Shown here in pieces: positions 25,587 through 34,159 of a stretch of 64,000 nucleotides of DNA (its first letter is position 1; each line of letters opens with the position of its first letter). This stretch comes from Methanomethylovorans sp041447285. GTDB lineage: Archaea; Halobacteriota; Methanosarcinia; Methanosarcinales; Methanosarcinaceae. Position numbers and translations under genes: made by a program. The notes beneath the pieces are model-generated. The model searched no databases and was not told where the DNA came from. It was given only the letters and a program-made list of their open reading frames with translations. The stretch spans positions 186,001 to 250,000 of the forward strand of contig NZ_JBGMEB010000002.1 of NCBI RefSeq assembly GCF_041447285.1, given 5' to 3'.

Positions 25587-28500
25587 TCAGTTTAGTAAAT
25601 TTTCAATAACATGGCTTTCAATTTCTCCAAGAAACTTACTTTGCGAATCTATTTGACTGTATATAATTAGATCTTCCTTTGATCTGGTCACTGCTACATA
25701 AAAAAGCCTTCTTTCCTCTTCTTCTCGATCTTTTTTCCTTCCTCTGGTAGCAGGCTCAAAAATATCAGGATTCTCCTTTCTACAAGGGAAACCATATAGT
25801 CCATCTACAACATTGAGCAAAAATACAACTCTTGCTTGCAAACCTTTACTTGCATGAACAGACATAAAACGAATCTTTTTATTTAATCTGTTTTCAAAGG
25901 AAATGGGTACATCATAAGTTTTAGAATATTCTTGTAACTTCTTTTTCATTATAGGACTATTTGCTATCCTCGACAGGATCATAATATCTTCTTCCTGGTA
26001 CCCTTTTTGCAAATAACCATTTATAGTAATTACACAATGTTGAGCAATTTGCGTATAGTAATCATTCACAAAGTGAGAGTTGTGGATTGAAATATAAACT
26101 CTTATAGGCTTTATACTATTATTTTGAGCAATGGCATCCTTTTTAAGCTGAGCATCTCCGTTATGCTTTATAATTTCTGCTCCCGTATCCACTATTGATT
26201 TGCAGCTTCTATAGTTCACAGTCAGGTAAGTTACTGCAGGATGGTCGAAATACTGATCAAAATGAACGAAAAAATCAAGATTCGAACCAGAGAAGGCCAT
26301 TATACTCTGCCAATCATCCCCCACACAAAAAAGTTTACAACCATCATTTTTTTCTATTAGCGATTTGATGAGTTCATATCTTTGCTGACTGATGTCCTGA
26401 TATTCATCAACAAGAATATGGTCAAACCTATTTTTGTATAGACTTCCATTTTGCTTGAGATTTTTGACTGCAAGATTTATCATATCTGAGAAATCGATTT
26501 TGTTCTCAGCCCGCAGTCTGTTCTCGTAACTTGAATAAACGTTAAGAGCTATATTCGCAAATTCTATTTGCTTTGGAGACCAAAATTCATTCTTAATTCT
26601 TTGTTCTATTTCTGCCGGAGTTAAATTGTATGTTTTGGCTATAGTTATAAAGTTACCAATATGATGAGGAAGATATCTTACAGAAACTACGCACTCCTCC
26701 CATACTCTGTTCACAAGCTTGTCATATGCAATATGTGTAAACTCAAAATTTTTTCCAGGGTTTTTTTCATTTAATGCTTTTAGCAGTCTGTCTTTCAAAA
26801 TCTCAATGAAATTTATTTGTATATAATCTTTATTTGATGTTTCTACAAGCAAATATTTTTCTTGCTCTGCAAATTTCTTCTTTTTTTGCTCCATGCCTTC
26901 TTTGTAGTCTTTTGCAGGATTCTTCCCTTCAAACCATTCAGGAACGTTTCCGTATTCGTCTATAGCCCAGTGTTCAAGATAAATATTATAATCCGGGAAG
27001 AAAAAATCAGGTTTCGGAATATGAGTATCTCCATTTTCCTTCTTATACTCCATCCATTCAGCAGGACGTTCGTATAGAACTTTCACTCTTTTTCCATTTA
27101 GATCATGAGTTACAAAAAAGTTGAGAATCTCTCTTTCAGCTTCACTTTTCACTTTGGTACCATCTAAGGCCGTATAAGTTAAATTTCGCATATATTCGTA
27201 ATATTGCTCTTTTTCATCAAAATCCGATTTTGACTTACGTATTTCGCTGTCTCCATATGCTTTCATATAATTAACAATCTCATTTTGAAACATATTGTCT
27301 TTTGTCTTTTCATTAAAAATTGTAAGGACAAACTGTTGCTGCTCAGTCTCATCAGCAATTCGAGGTGCATCCATACCTGAATCCCTGTATGATTCCATTA
27401 GAATTTCACGACCCAATGAGTGAAAAGTTTTAATCTTGGTGTCAAAACCAAATCGTGAGTCTAATCTATCATGTACTTCTCGAGCAGCTTTATTTTGAAA
27501 AGCAAGAACAAGAATTCTTTCAGTATCTATTGTATCCGGTTTACGTTCGATTAAATAAGCTATTCTTGTAATCAGGACTTCTGTTTTTCCTGAACCTGCT
27601 CCCGCAACAACTAAGTTATGAGTATCGTCCGTTACGACTGCAACCTTTTGAGATTGATCTAATGGGAAAGAAGATTTCTTGAACAAATAGTCATATCTTG
27701 ATATTCGCTTTTCAATAAAATCACTATTATTGTAGTTTTCAAAAACATCTTTTATCGAGGTAATTTTTTGAATAGATTCATCAATAAAACTACAGAACTC
27801 ATCACTTAAAACTATTTTTTCCTCCTCGAAAAGTTTAAGGTCCTTTAGGTATGAATTACACTTTTCGACGAACTTTACTCTTTTATGATATGTAAAATAG
27901 GTATGAGTTATTGAATAGCGATCATTAATCAGTTCCTCGATTCGAATTTTAGTCTCTGCTTCAATATTGTCTAAAATTTTTCCTTTTATTGAAGCAATGT
28001 TTTGAAAAGACTCTTCAATAAAGTCATTGAATTCTTCATTATGAATTATTTCATTTTTCTTGAGAATTTGGAGATTGTCCAAGTATGAATTACATTTTTT
28101 GATAAATTTTACTTTTTCATAATGTGTAATACATTTTTCAGGAACAACCATTAGTTTTTTGGATTGATCTTTAACCCATTTCTCAATATCACTTAATATT
28201 TTTCCTCTAATTGAAGCAATTGCTTGAATAGAACTGTCGATGAAATTATTAAAGTCATAATTAAAATGTATTTCATTTTTCTCTAGAACTTGGAGGTCCT
28301 CTAGGTATGAATTGCACTTTTTGACCAATTCGACTCTTTTTGCAATATATGTACCATCTACCGAACCACTATTACCAATAATTAACTCATTAATTCTAAT
28401 TTTAGTTTCTTTTTCGATATTATCTATTATTTTGTCATTAAGTGAAGCAATCACTTGAATGGACTTATTAATAAAAACATTGAAGTCATCATTAAAATGT

Positions 28501-29057
28501 GTTATATTTTTCTCGAAAACTTGAAGGTCACTCAGGTATGAATAGATTTTTTTGACTAATTCGATTCTGTCGGGATAGGTAATATATTTATCAAATGTAT
28601 TAGTATTTTTCAAATCGTCGATTCGGATTTTAGTCTCTGCTTTAATGTCCCCCACGATTTTTGTTTTTATTAAAGCAATTGTTTGAATAGATTCTTTAAT
28701 TGAGCTATTGAAGTCGTTATCAAAAAGTGTTTTATTTTTATCAAGAACTTGAAGGTCATCCAGATATGAATTGCATTTTTTGACTAATTCAATTTTTTCA
28801 TGGTATGTAATAAATGCATCAGTTGGATTATAGTTATCATTGAATTCTTTTGTACGAACTTCATGCTCTTTTTCAATATTACTGATAATATTTTGTTTTA
28901 ATGTAATTAGTTCTTTCTTTTTCTTCTTAGCACTTTTAGCTATGAATATACCAATGATTAAAGGGATTAATAGTATACCCGCAAATATCAGACGATCCTG
29001 CCGTTTGGTTTCTGATACTAAGGATTTAAGCTGTTCTATTTTTTCGTATGACATCAT
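25587..29057 (-). CDS. Membrane-anchored UvrD-like helicase with five tandem repeats and a nuclease-like insertion
   Basis: A 1156-aa protein. Residues about 22-40 are one hydrophobic helix followed by a lysine cluster. Residues about 83-440 contain five degenerate copies of a ~75-residue helical unit with the core KKCNSYLxDLQVLEKN, then DFNxFIxxSIQxIASI and KIRIxEL. Residues ~465-1140 are an SF1 UvrD/Rep helicase: DQSQKVAVV Q-motif, Walker A GAGSGKT (485-491), DEYQD (884-888), VNYRS, VHASKGLQ, and VAVTRSKEDL. An insertion at about 632-745 (KSEAERE, KPDFFFPD, IYLEHWAID) resembles a PD-(D/E)XK nuclease fold. The gene is AT-rich compared with its neighbours and stands alone, suggesting transfer. 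Role in repair or defence is not known. Confidence 0.85.
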   Translation of the reverse strand: MMSYEKIEQLKSLVSETKRQDRLIFAGILLIPLIIGIFIAKSAKKKKKELITLKQNIISNIEKEHEVRTKEFNDNYNPTDAFITYHEKIELVKKCNSYLDDLQVLDKNKTLFDNDFNSSIKESIQTIALIKTKIVGDIKAETKIRIDDLKNTNTFDKYITYPDRIELVKKIYSYLSDLQVFEKNITHFNDDFNVFINKSIQVIASLNDKIIDNIEKETKIRINELIIGNSGSVDGTYIAKRVELVKKCNSYLEDLQVLEKNEIHFNYDFNNFIDSSIQAIASIRGKILSDIEKWVKDQSKKLMVVPEKCITHYEKVKFIKKCNSYLDNLQILKKNEIIHNEEFNDFIEESFQNIASIKGKILDNIEAETKIRIEELINDRYSITHTYFTYHKRVKFVEKCNSYLKDLKLFEEEKIVLSDEFCSFIDESIQKITSIKDVFENYNNSDFIEKRISRYDYLFKKSSFPLDQSQKVAVVTDDTHNLVVAGAGSGKTEVLITRIAYLIERKPDTIDTERILVLAFQNKAAREVHDRLDSRFGFDTKIKTFHSLGREILMESYRDSGMDAPRIADETEQQQFVLTIFNEKTKDNMFQNEIVNYMKAYGDSEIRKSKSDFDEKEQYYEYMRNLTYTALDGTKVKSEAEREILNFFVTHDLNGKRVKVLYERPAEWMEYKKENGDTHIPKPDFFFPDYNIYLEHWAIDEYGNVPEWFEGKNPAKDYKEGMEQKKKKFAEQEKYLLVETSNKDYIQINFIEILKDRLLKALNEKNPGKNFEFTHIAYDKLVNRVWEECVVSVRYLPHHIGNFITIAKTYNLTPAEIEQRIKNEFWSPKQIEFANIALNVYSSYENRLRAENKIDFSDMINLAVKNLKQNGSLYKNRFDHILVDEYQDISQQRYELIKSLIEKNDGCKLFCVGDDWQSIMAFSGSNLDFFVHFDQYFDHPAVTYLTVNYRSCKSIVDTGAEIIKHNGDAQLKKDAIAQNNSIKPIRVYISIHNSHFVNDYYTQIAQHCVITINGYLQKGYQEEDIMILSRIANSPIMKKKLQEYSKTYDVPISFENRLNKKIRFMSVHASKGLQARVVFLLNVVDGLYGFPCRKENPDIFEPATRGRKKDREEEERRLFYVAVTRSKEDLIIYSQIDSQSKFLGEIESHVIENLLN
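27738..28811 (-). repeat. Five tandem degenerate ~220-bp coding repeats in the helicase gene
   Basis: DNA encoding the five helical units (residues about 83-440). Phrases such as GAAGTCATTGA, TCTAGGTATGAATTGCA and TTTTTGACTAATTCGA recur at intervals of about 220-240 bp. The copies are diverged, so expansion is not very recent; the last copy (nearest the helicase domain) is shortened. Confidence 0.8.
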
Positions 29058-29670
29058 ATTTACCGACTATGGAACTGAAAATAAACTGGGCTTACAATTG
29101 TGGATCTAAAAACTTTTTCTTGTAAAATGATTATAATTAATGTCATACTTCTTTAAGTGAAGCTTAGACGCTTCTATCTCATAAAAATTTGCTAACTTAA
29201 ATATGTTTCCTCAGTATAACTCATATATTTTCTGTACATATGTAAAAAAAGTCATGTCTATATACTTTCCTTGTTTTTCGAACATTCCTCACCTTAAGCT
29301 TTCCGTATATGGAATTTGCTAAAAAATCGGCTCTGTAGAATACTTGAGCTTGTTTCAAAACTCCTACTATTCTTCTTTTGACTCAACAGGCAAACAATGA
29401 AAGCTCTGTGAACTATAATTAAATTCCATTCAACAGAACTTTGATTAAATGAATGCAAAATGAGTTTTAAAACCACTTCCTTATTAAAATCAACATTATT
29501 AGCTTGGAATGGAGCGATATATACAGACATTTTTGAAAATCAATTTGGTTAGTTCCTCGAAAAGAGAGGATTTCCACAGATCCAGATATTCCAAATCGAA
29601 ACCAAAAGGGATATATATTATTTCGTATATCGTAATATTCGGTAGACAAAATATTCTGGAGAAATGAAAT
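29058..29670. other. AT-rich intergenic stretch with an insertion-element remnant
   Basis: Between the helicase start and the MarR gene. The right part holds an element remnant (29329-29580, listed separately). 29058-29320 shows only AT-rich sequence suitable for the helicase promoter. The MarR promoter lies at about 29600-29665 (GGGATATATATTATTTCG). Confidence 0.5.
29329..29580 (-). mobile_element. Miniature insertion-element remnant, copy A
   Basis: Its ends are GGCTCTGTAGAA at 29329-29340 and, inverted, CTGTGGAAATCC at 29569-29580: terminal inverted repeats. Its minus strand matches copy B (52662-52792) over its first ~110 bases (CGAGGAACTAA, TGTCTGTATATATCGCTC) and its last ~18 bases (TATTCTACAGAGCCGA); copy B lacks the middle. 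The inverted repeat also matches the end of the transposase remnant at 51175. No intact transposase is encoded. Confidence 0.6.
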
Positions 29671-30108
29671 TTGGATGAGAATGCTCTGCTTCACAGGATC
29701 ATCGACATTATTCACTACAAAAATGAATACCAGCTTCAGACTTCTGGTATTCCTTCTCAGGAGATGTATGTACTCGAGAGGATATACCTGCACAGCAACA
29801 TACTTTCAAAAGACATTTCTAACAAATACAATATTTCTCCCTCCACGCTTACGGGGATCCTTGACAGGCTGGAAAATAAGAAGCTTATTGAAAGGTTGAG
29901 AACGAACAAGGATCGAAGGTCCATAGAGCTGATTGCCACTGAAAATGGAAAGGCGGCTGTTCAAAAGCATGTAACAGAGGATCAGATGTTTGCAAGGAAT
30001 CTGTTCGATAGTCTGGTACCTCAGAAAAAAGAGCAGCTCAAAGCACTTCTTGAGGAACTGCTTGAAAATATCGATGTAGGATCCCTGTTCTCTCCAAAGA
30101 GCCAATAG
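29671..30108 (+). CDS. MarR-family transcriptional regulator
   Basis: A 145-aa winged-helix regulator. The recognition region is LSKDISNKYNISPSTLTGILDRLENKKLIERLRTNKDRRS in MarR order, flanked by dimerisation helices. TTG at 29671 is the start, with GGAG at 29658-29661; no ATG is available upstream in frame. It is directly followed by fetA (17 bp), whose ribosome site overlaps the TAG stop region, so it likely controls its own operon. The effector is unknown; metal or redox stress is plausible given FetAB. Confidence 0.9.
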   Translation: MDENALLHRIIDIIHYKNEYQLQTSGIPSQEMYVLERIYLHSNILSKDISNKYNISPSTLTGILDRLENKKLIERLRTNKDRRSIELIATENGKAAVQKHVTEDQMFARNLFDSLVPQKKEQLKALLEELLENIDVGSLFSPKSQ

Positions 30109-30125
30109 GAAGGAGGTATTGCATT

Positions 30126-30782
30126 TTGCCGTTGCTCTATTTTAGGAACGTGTCTTTTGCTAACGATGGTAAGGACATTCTAAGGAACGTATCCTTTGTT
30201 GCTGATGCTGGAGACTTTATCTCTATAGTTGGTCCATCGGGTAGTGGTAAAAGTACATTGCTCAGACTTTGTGGTCATTTGATCAGTCCGACAACCGGAA
30301 ACATATTCTACAAAGGCGTAAATATGACCGGGTATAGTCCGACGGAATTAAGAAAAAACATATCTTATTGCTCCCAAACCCCTTACCTTTTTGGCAATAA
30401 TGTGAAGGATAACCTCGAATTTCCTTTCTCTATCAGGAATATTCCCTTCAACGAAAGCAGAGTAAAAGAACTATTCTCATTGTTCAATATACCCCCTGTT
30501 TTTCTGAATTCCGATGTTCAAAACCTCTCCGGGGGCGAAAAGCAAAGGATATCGTTGATAAGAACCTTATTGTTCCTTCCTGAAGTTCTGCTGCTGGACG
30601 AGGTTACTTCTGCCCTTGATGCGGAAAATACACGCATGGCGGAGGATGCGATTTCTTCTCTGAACAAAGGAGGAATTACTGTTCTGTGGATCACACATGA
30701 TCCTGAACAAAGCCAAAAGTATGCAAATAAGATCATTACCTTAGAAGCAGGCGAGATAAAGTCTCTGGAGGTTTTAAAATGA
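30126..30782 (+). CDS. fetA: ABC transporter ATPase, FetA-like
   Basis: ATP-binding subunit of a FetAB-type (YbbL) exporter, 218 aa; the E. coli pair raises iron efflux and resistance to oxidative stress. Walker A is GPSGSGKST, the signature LSGGEKQRISLIR, Walker B VLLLDEVTSALD, and the switch histidine is in WITHDPEQ. The start is TTG at 30126, with AAGGAGG 8-9 bases upstream. Its end overlaps fetB (ATGA). Confidence 0.9.
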   Translation: MPLLYFRNVSFANDGKDILRNVSFVADAGDFISIVGPSGSGKSTLLRLCGHLISPTTGNIFYKGVNMTGYSPTELRKNISYCSQTPYLFGNNVKDNLEFPFSIRNIPFNESRVKELFSLFNIPPVFLNSDVQNLSGGEKQRISLIRTLLFLPEVLLLDEVTSALDAENTRMAEDAISSLNKGGITVLWITHDPEQSQKYANKIITLEAGEIKSLEVLK

Positions 30783-31549
30783 ATGGTTCAGTAGCTATTG
30801 ATAGTACATCTTTGCTCATTGCTTCTTCTCTTGTGCTGGTGTCTTTTTATCTCTCATACTCACAAAAGCTGGGACTTGAGAAGGAAACCCTGATCAGTGT
30901 TGCAAGGGCTGTGGTCCAGCTCGTTATTGTAGGATATATCCTTGAATACATATTCGGTCTTAAAAGCCCCCTTTTTACAACTATTCTACTTCTTTTTATG
31001 ACCTTTAACGCTGCATACAATGCCTCCAAAAGAGGAAAAGGCATCAAACAAATATTGATCATATCGTTCGGTTCCATTTCTATAGGTACTGTGGTGACAC
31101 TTTCTGTACTTGTATTCTCGAGGACAATAGCGTATGAGCCTTATCAGGTCATTCCCGTGAGCGGTATGATCATCAGCAATTCCATGGTAGCACTGGGGGT
31201 ATGTTATAAGCAGCTCTTGTCTGATTTCAAGAGCAAAAGAGAGGAAGTGGAAACAAAACTGTCTATGGGTGCGGATATCCTGCCTTCTTCCATAGGAATT
31301 ATACGGGATGCCATAAAAACTGGTATGATCCCAACAATAGATTCTGCAAAAACATTAGGTGTTGTATCACTTCCGGGAATGATGACGGGATTGATACTTG
31401 CCGGAATATCTCCCATAGAGGCAATAAAATATCAGATCATTGTGACTTTTATGCTGCTTTCGACCACTTCTATTTCATCATATGTGGCTTGCTACCTGTC
31501 CTACAGGAACTTTTTCAATAGCAGAAAACAGTTAATGTCGATTAAATGA
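30779..31549 (+). CDS. fetB: ABC transporter permease, FetB-like (UPF0014)
   Basis: Membrane partner of FetA, 256 aa, UPF0014/YbbM family. Seven hydrophobic segments are visible; conserved blocks are RAVVQLVIVGYIL, MTFNAAYNASKR, VIPVSGMIISNSMVA and the cytoplasmic-loop signature LPGMMTGLILAGISP preceded by IPTIDSAKTLGVVS. MarR-FetA-FetB form one rightward operon. Confidence 0.92.
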   Translation: MNGSVAIDSTSLLIASSLVLVSFYLSYSQKLGLEKETLISVARAVVQLVIVGYILEYIFGLKSPLFTTILLLFMTFNAAYNASKRGKGIKQILIISFGSISIGTVVTLSVLVFSRTIAYEPYQVIPVSGMIISNSMVALGVCYKQLLSDFKSKREEVETKLSMGADILPSSIGIIRDAIKTGMIPTIDSAKTLGVVSLPGMMTGLILAGISPIEAIKYQIIVTFMLLSTTSISSYVACYLSYRNFFNSRKQLMSIK

Positions 31550-31711
31550 ACGTAGGGTATAGTATTTGAAAAATGTTTCTTCGAGTCAAAGGGAAGCAGG
31601 TATCTATGGGATTACCTTTCTTTTTAACCAAACATATATATTCAACTTATTGAGTTTATCAGACGCCTTATATAGGTCACAATCATCAAATCAAATTCGG
31701 TACGATCATTT

Positions 31712-32317
31712 ATGGATATGAGAGAAGCTGTCAAAAAAGCCATTCACTATGGTACGATACAAAGCATACTGCAATACTACATATGTCCTGAGGAATGTGA
31801 AGCACATTGCTGCAAGAATGGCCAGATCCATATTTTTGAGGACGAGTACAGGAATTTCTCTCAGATAGATCCTGAAAAGGCAAAGAAGATACAGAGCGAG
31901 ATGCCTGCAAGTCCTCTTTACAGGATAGAGACGCCTTGTTCCTTTTTAAAATCGCATGACAGGTGCGGCGTCTACTATGAGCGTCCCATTGTGTGTGGTT
32001 TGTATCCATTTAAGGTAAACACTTCAGGCACTTCCATAGGCTTGCAGCCATGTCCAGTGGGTTTCTTGATCATCAAGGAATTTGCGTTATGGATGATATC
32101 CAATGTATCAAAAACAGGTATATCTGAGGAAGAAAAAGCTAAAGTTATAGCAGAGTGGGAAAAAACCATTGAATCCTATGCTGAGGAACTTTCAGGGTTC
32201 CACATGAAGAACACTTTAAAAGAGATACAGATTCCATTCGATGAACTGGAAATGTTTGCCATGTACATGTCATCGAAGGACCTTCCGAAGATAAATGCAG
32301 GTGTGGATCTAGGATAG
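31712..32317 (+). CDS. YkgJ-type cysteine-cluster protein
   Basis: A 201-aa member of the YkgJ/UPF0153 family, probably binding a metal or Fe-S cluster. Cysteines occur as CPEECEAHCC (C-x3-C-x3-CC), PCSFL, RCGVY, VCGLYPF and PCPVG. Function unknown in archaea. A TATA-like TTATATAGG at 31668-31676 gives a short leader. The stop is TAG; readthrough would continue about 27 codons with no conserved sequence. Confidence 0.85.
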   Translation: MDMREAVKKAIHYGTIQSILQYYICPEECEAHCCKNGQIHIFEDEYRNFSQIDPEKAKKIQSEMPASPLYRIETPCSFLKSHDRCGVYYERPIVCGLYPFKVNTSGTSIGLQPCPVGFLIIKEFALWMISNVSKTGISEEEKAKVIAEWEKTIESYAEELSGFHMKNTLKEIQIPFDELEMFAMYMSSKDLPKINAGVDLG

Positions 32318-32505
32318 TATTTTTTATGTCCAGACTGGTCCACTAAAAAAGAGTATTTACGCTGTATTTTCATTAACGTAATTCTATTTTATAAATATCT
32401 TTGAGAGCAGAGTAGTTTTCTTTTATATAAGGATAAATGCTGTATGGCTGGAACGCTGCTATGGGCTTGAAAACCATTTTATATCAGCTGAAAGAACATT
32501 AAACC

Positions 32506-33087
32506 ATGAAACAATCGATTGGAGCAAAGACACTTGCATTCCCGACACCAACCTGGGTTGTGGGTACCTATGATATGAATGGAAAGCCAAATGCCATGAC
32601 TGTAGCCTGGGCTGGAATCTGCTGTTCTAACCCTCCATGTATCACCGTATCTTTAAGGAAGGCTACCTATAGCTATGCCGGCATCATCGAAAATAAAGCG
32701 TTTACCGTAAGTATTCCTTCCGAAGATTATGTAAAAGAAGCTGATTACTTTGGCCTCGCAAGCGGAAAGAATGAAGATAAATTCAAGACAGCTGATCTGA
32801 CTCCAGTAAGGAGCGATCTTGTAGATGCTCCTTATGTAGGAGAGTTCCCTGTAGTTCTTGAATGCAAACTGCTCCACACATTTGAAATAGGGCTTCATAC
32901 CATGTTTGTTGGAGAGATAGTCGATATCAAGGCGGAAGAATCCGTACTTGACGAAAGCGGAAATCCTGACATAGAGAAAATCCGGCCTGTTATATATGGA
33001 ACAGGGAATAGAAGCTACTACGGCATGGGACGTAATATTGGAAAAGCTTTCTCGATAGGGGAAGGTTGCAGAGCGACCAAAAAGTGA
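32506..33087 (+). CDS. Flavin reductase family protein (FMN-binding)
   Basis: A 193-aa FMN-binding split-barrel flavoprotein. It has TPTWVVGTYDMNGKPNAMTVA at the N-terminus, ITVSLRKATYSY (flavin contacts), FTVSIPSEDYVKEADYFGLASG cut around residue 75, and HTMFVGEIVDIKAEE. Related archaeal proteins reduce or bind flavin; the partner is unknown. Promoter elements TTTATATAAGG (32430-32440) and ATTTTATATC lie upstream. Confidence 0.9.
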   Translation: MKQSIGAKTLAFPTPTWVVGTYDMNGKPNAMTVAWAGICCSNPPCITVSLRKATYSYAGIIENKAFTVSIPSEDYVKEADYFGLASGKNEDKFKTADLTPVRSDLVDAPYVGEFPVVLECKLLHTFEIGLHTMFVGEIVDIKAEESVLDESGNPDIEKIRPVIYGTGNRSYYGMGRNIGKAFSIGEGCRATKK

Positions 33088-33092
33088 TGAGA

Positions 33093-33120
33093 TAAAGGGT
33101 CCGTGGACCTTCTTTATTTC
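33093..33120 (+). terminator. Terminator hairpin after flavin reductase gene
   Basis: AAAGGGTCC-GT-GGACCTT followed by CTTTATTTC: a compact GC stem with a U-rich tail just after the stop codon. Confidence 0.6.
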
Positions 33121-33239
33121 AAGATCAGGATTTAAGTGGATAATTTTCTGGATCTACTGTAGGATGTTGATATGAAGCACCTATTAGCCAATCCATTTTG
33201 ATCATCGAGTATTCTACATAGCTAATATGGAGATATAAT

Positions 33240-34010
33240 ATGGGAAAAGAGAGGAAATTGTTTCTGATTTTACTAATTGCATGTATCTTTGGAACGATAG
33301 CTGTACTACCTTATACTCTCACTCTTCAAGGAGAATTACTTCAGAATTTACCTGTACCTTTGCACGTTCTCCTGGCTGCTCAGCTTATCCAGAGTGTGGT
33401 CCTGTTTGGTCTTGCTATCTTTGTTGGCCTTCATCTTGCCAGGAAAGTTGGACTTGGCCTTCCGATACTTGAAAGATGGCTTGAAGGCAGGGAAGTTAAA
33501 AGTTATTTAAGATCCATACTTGGGATATCAATTGGGCTTGGAATCCTCGCTGGTATTCTTATAATCGGACTGGATTATTTGTTTTCCTTTGCCGGCGTAC
33601 CGATCAATCTAGCACAGGCTTCAATAAATCCTCCGGCATGGCAGGGCTTCCTTGCATCGTTTTATGGCGGGATAAATGAAGAGGTCCTGTTAAGATTATT
33701 CATAATGACTCTTATTGCATGGATTATCTTTAAACTCAAAAGAACAGAAGAAGGCAATCCAACAAATATAGGTATGTGTTTAGCTATTGTTTTAGCCGCA
33801 GTTATCTTTGGCGCTGGCCATTTACCAGCAGTAATGGCTATAACAACACTCACACCGCTGGTTATTGTCCGTACCATTACTCTAAATGCTGTTGGTGGAA
33901 TTATATTTGGATGGCTTTATTGGAGAAAAGGTTTAGAATCGGCTATGATCTCGCATTTCTCTGCGGATATAGTTTTGCATGTGATTTTACCATTGATAGC
34001 AGTGATTTGA
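33240..34010 (+). CDS. CPBP family intramembrane protease
   Basis: A 256-aa membrane protein of the CPBP (Abi/CAAX prenyl protease-like) family. Several membrane helices are visible. The glutamate motif is GGINEEVLLRLFIMT and the histidine motif FGAGHLPAVMAI, followed by FGWLYWRKGLESAMISHF and a late histidine-containing helix: all four metal motifs are present. Roles of relatives range from prenyl-protein processing to bacteriocin immunity; the substrate here is unknown. Confidence 0.87.
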   Translation: MGKERKLFLILLIACIFGTIAVLPYTLTLQGELLQNLPVPLHVLLAAQLIQSVVLFGLAIFVGLHLARKVGLGLPILERWLEGREVKSYLRSILGISIGLGILAGILIIGLDYLFSFAGVPINLAQASINPPAWQGFLASFYGGINEEVLLRLFIMTLIAWIIFKLKRTEEGNPTNIGMCLAIVLAAVIFGAGHLPAVMAITTLTPLVIVRTITLNAVGGIIFGWLYWRKGLESAMISHFSADIVLHVILPLIAVI

Positions 34011-34159
34011 AGCAGCATATCTTATATTTTCGTTTTTATACAATCGCTGATGAATGTTATTAATATTTTGTACATGGCACACAGTAGTGTTTCCAAATAT
34101 AAATGCCATGTAATTACGATAAGTGTATATATTAACACTCTCCTTTTTTTAATTAGGGT

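Noticed and set aside
27738..28811. Regularly spaced repeats considered as a CRISPR array
   Set aside because: Units are ~220 bp, diverged and in frame with a helicase gene; they are coding repeats.
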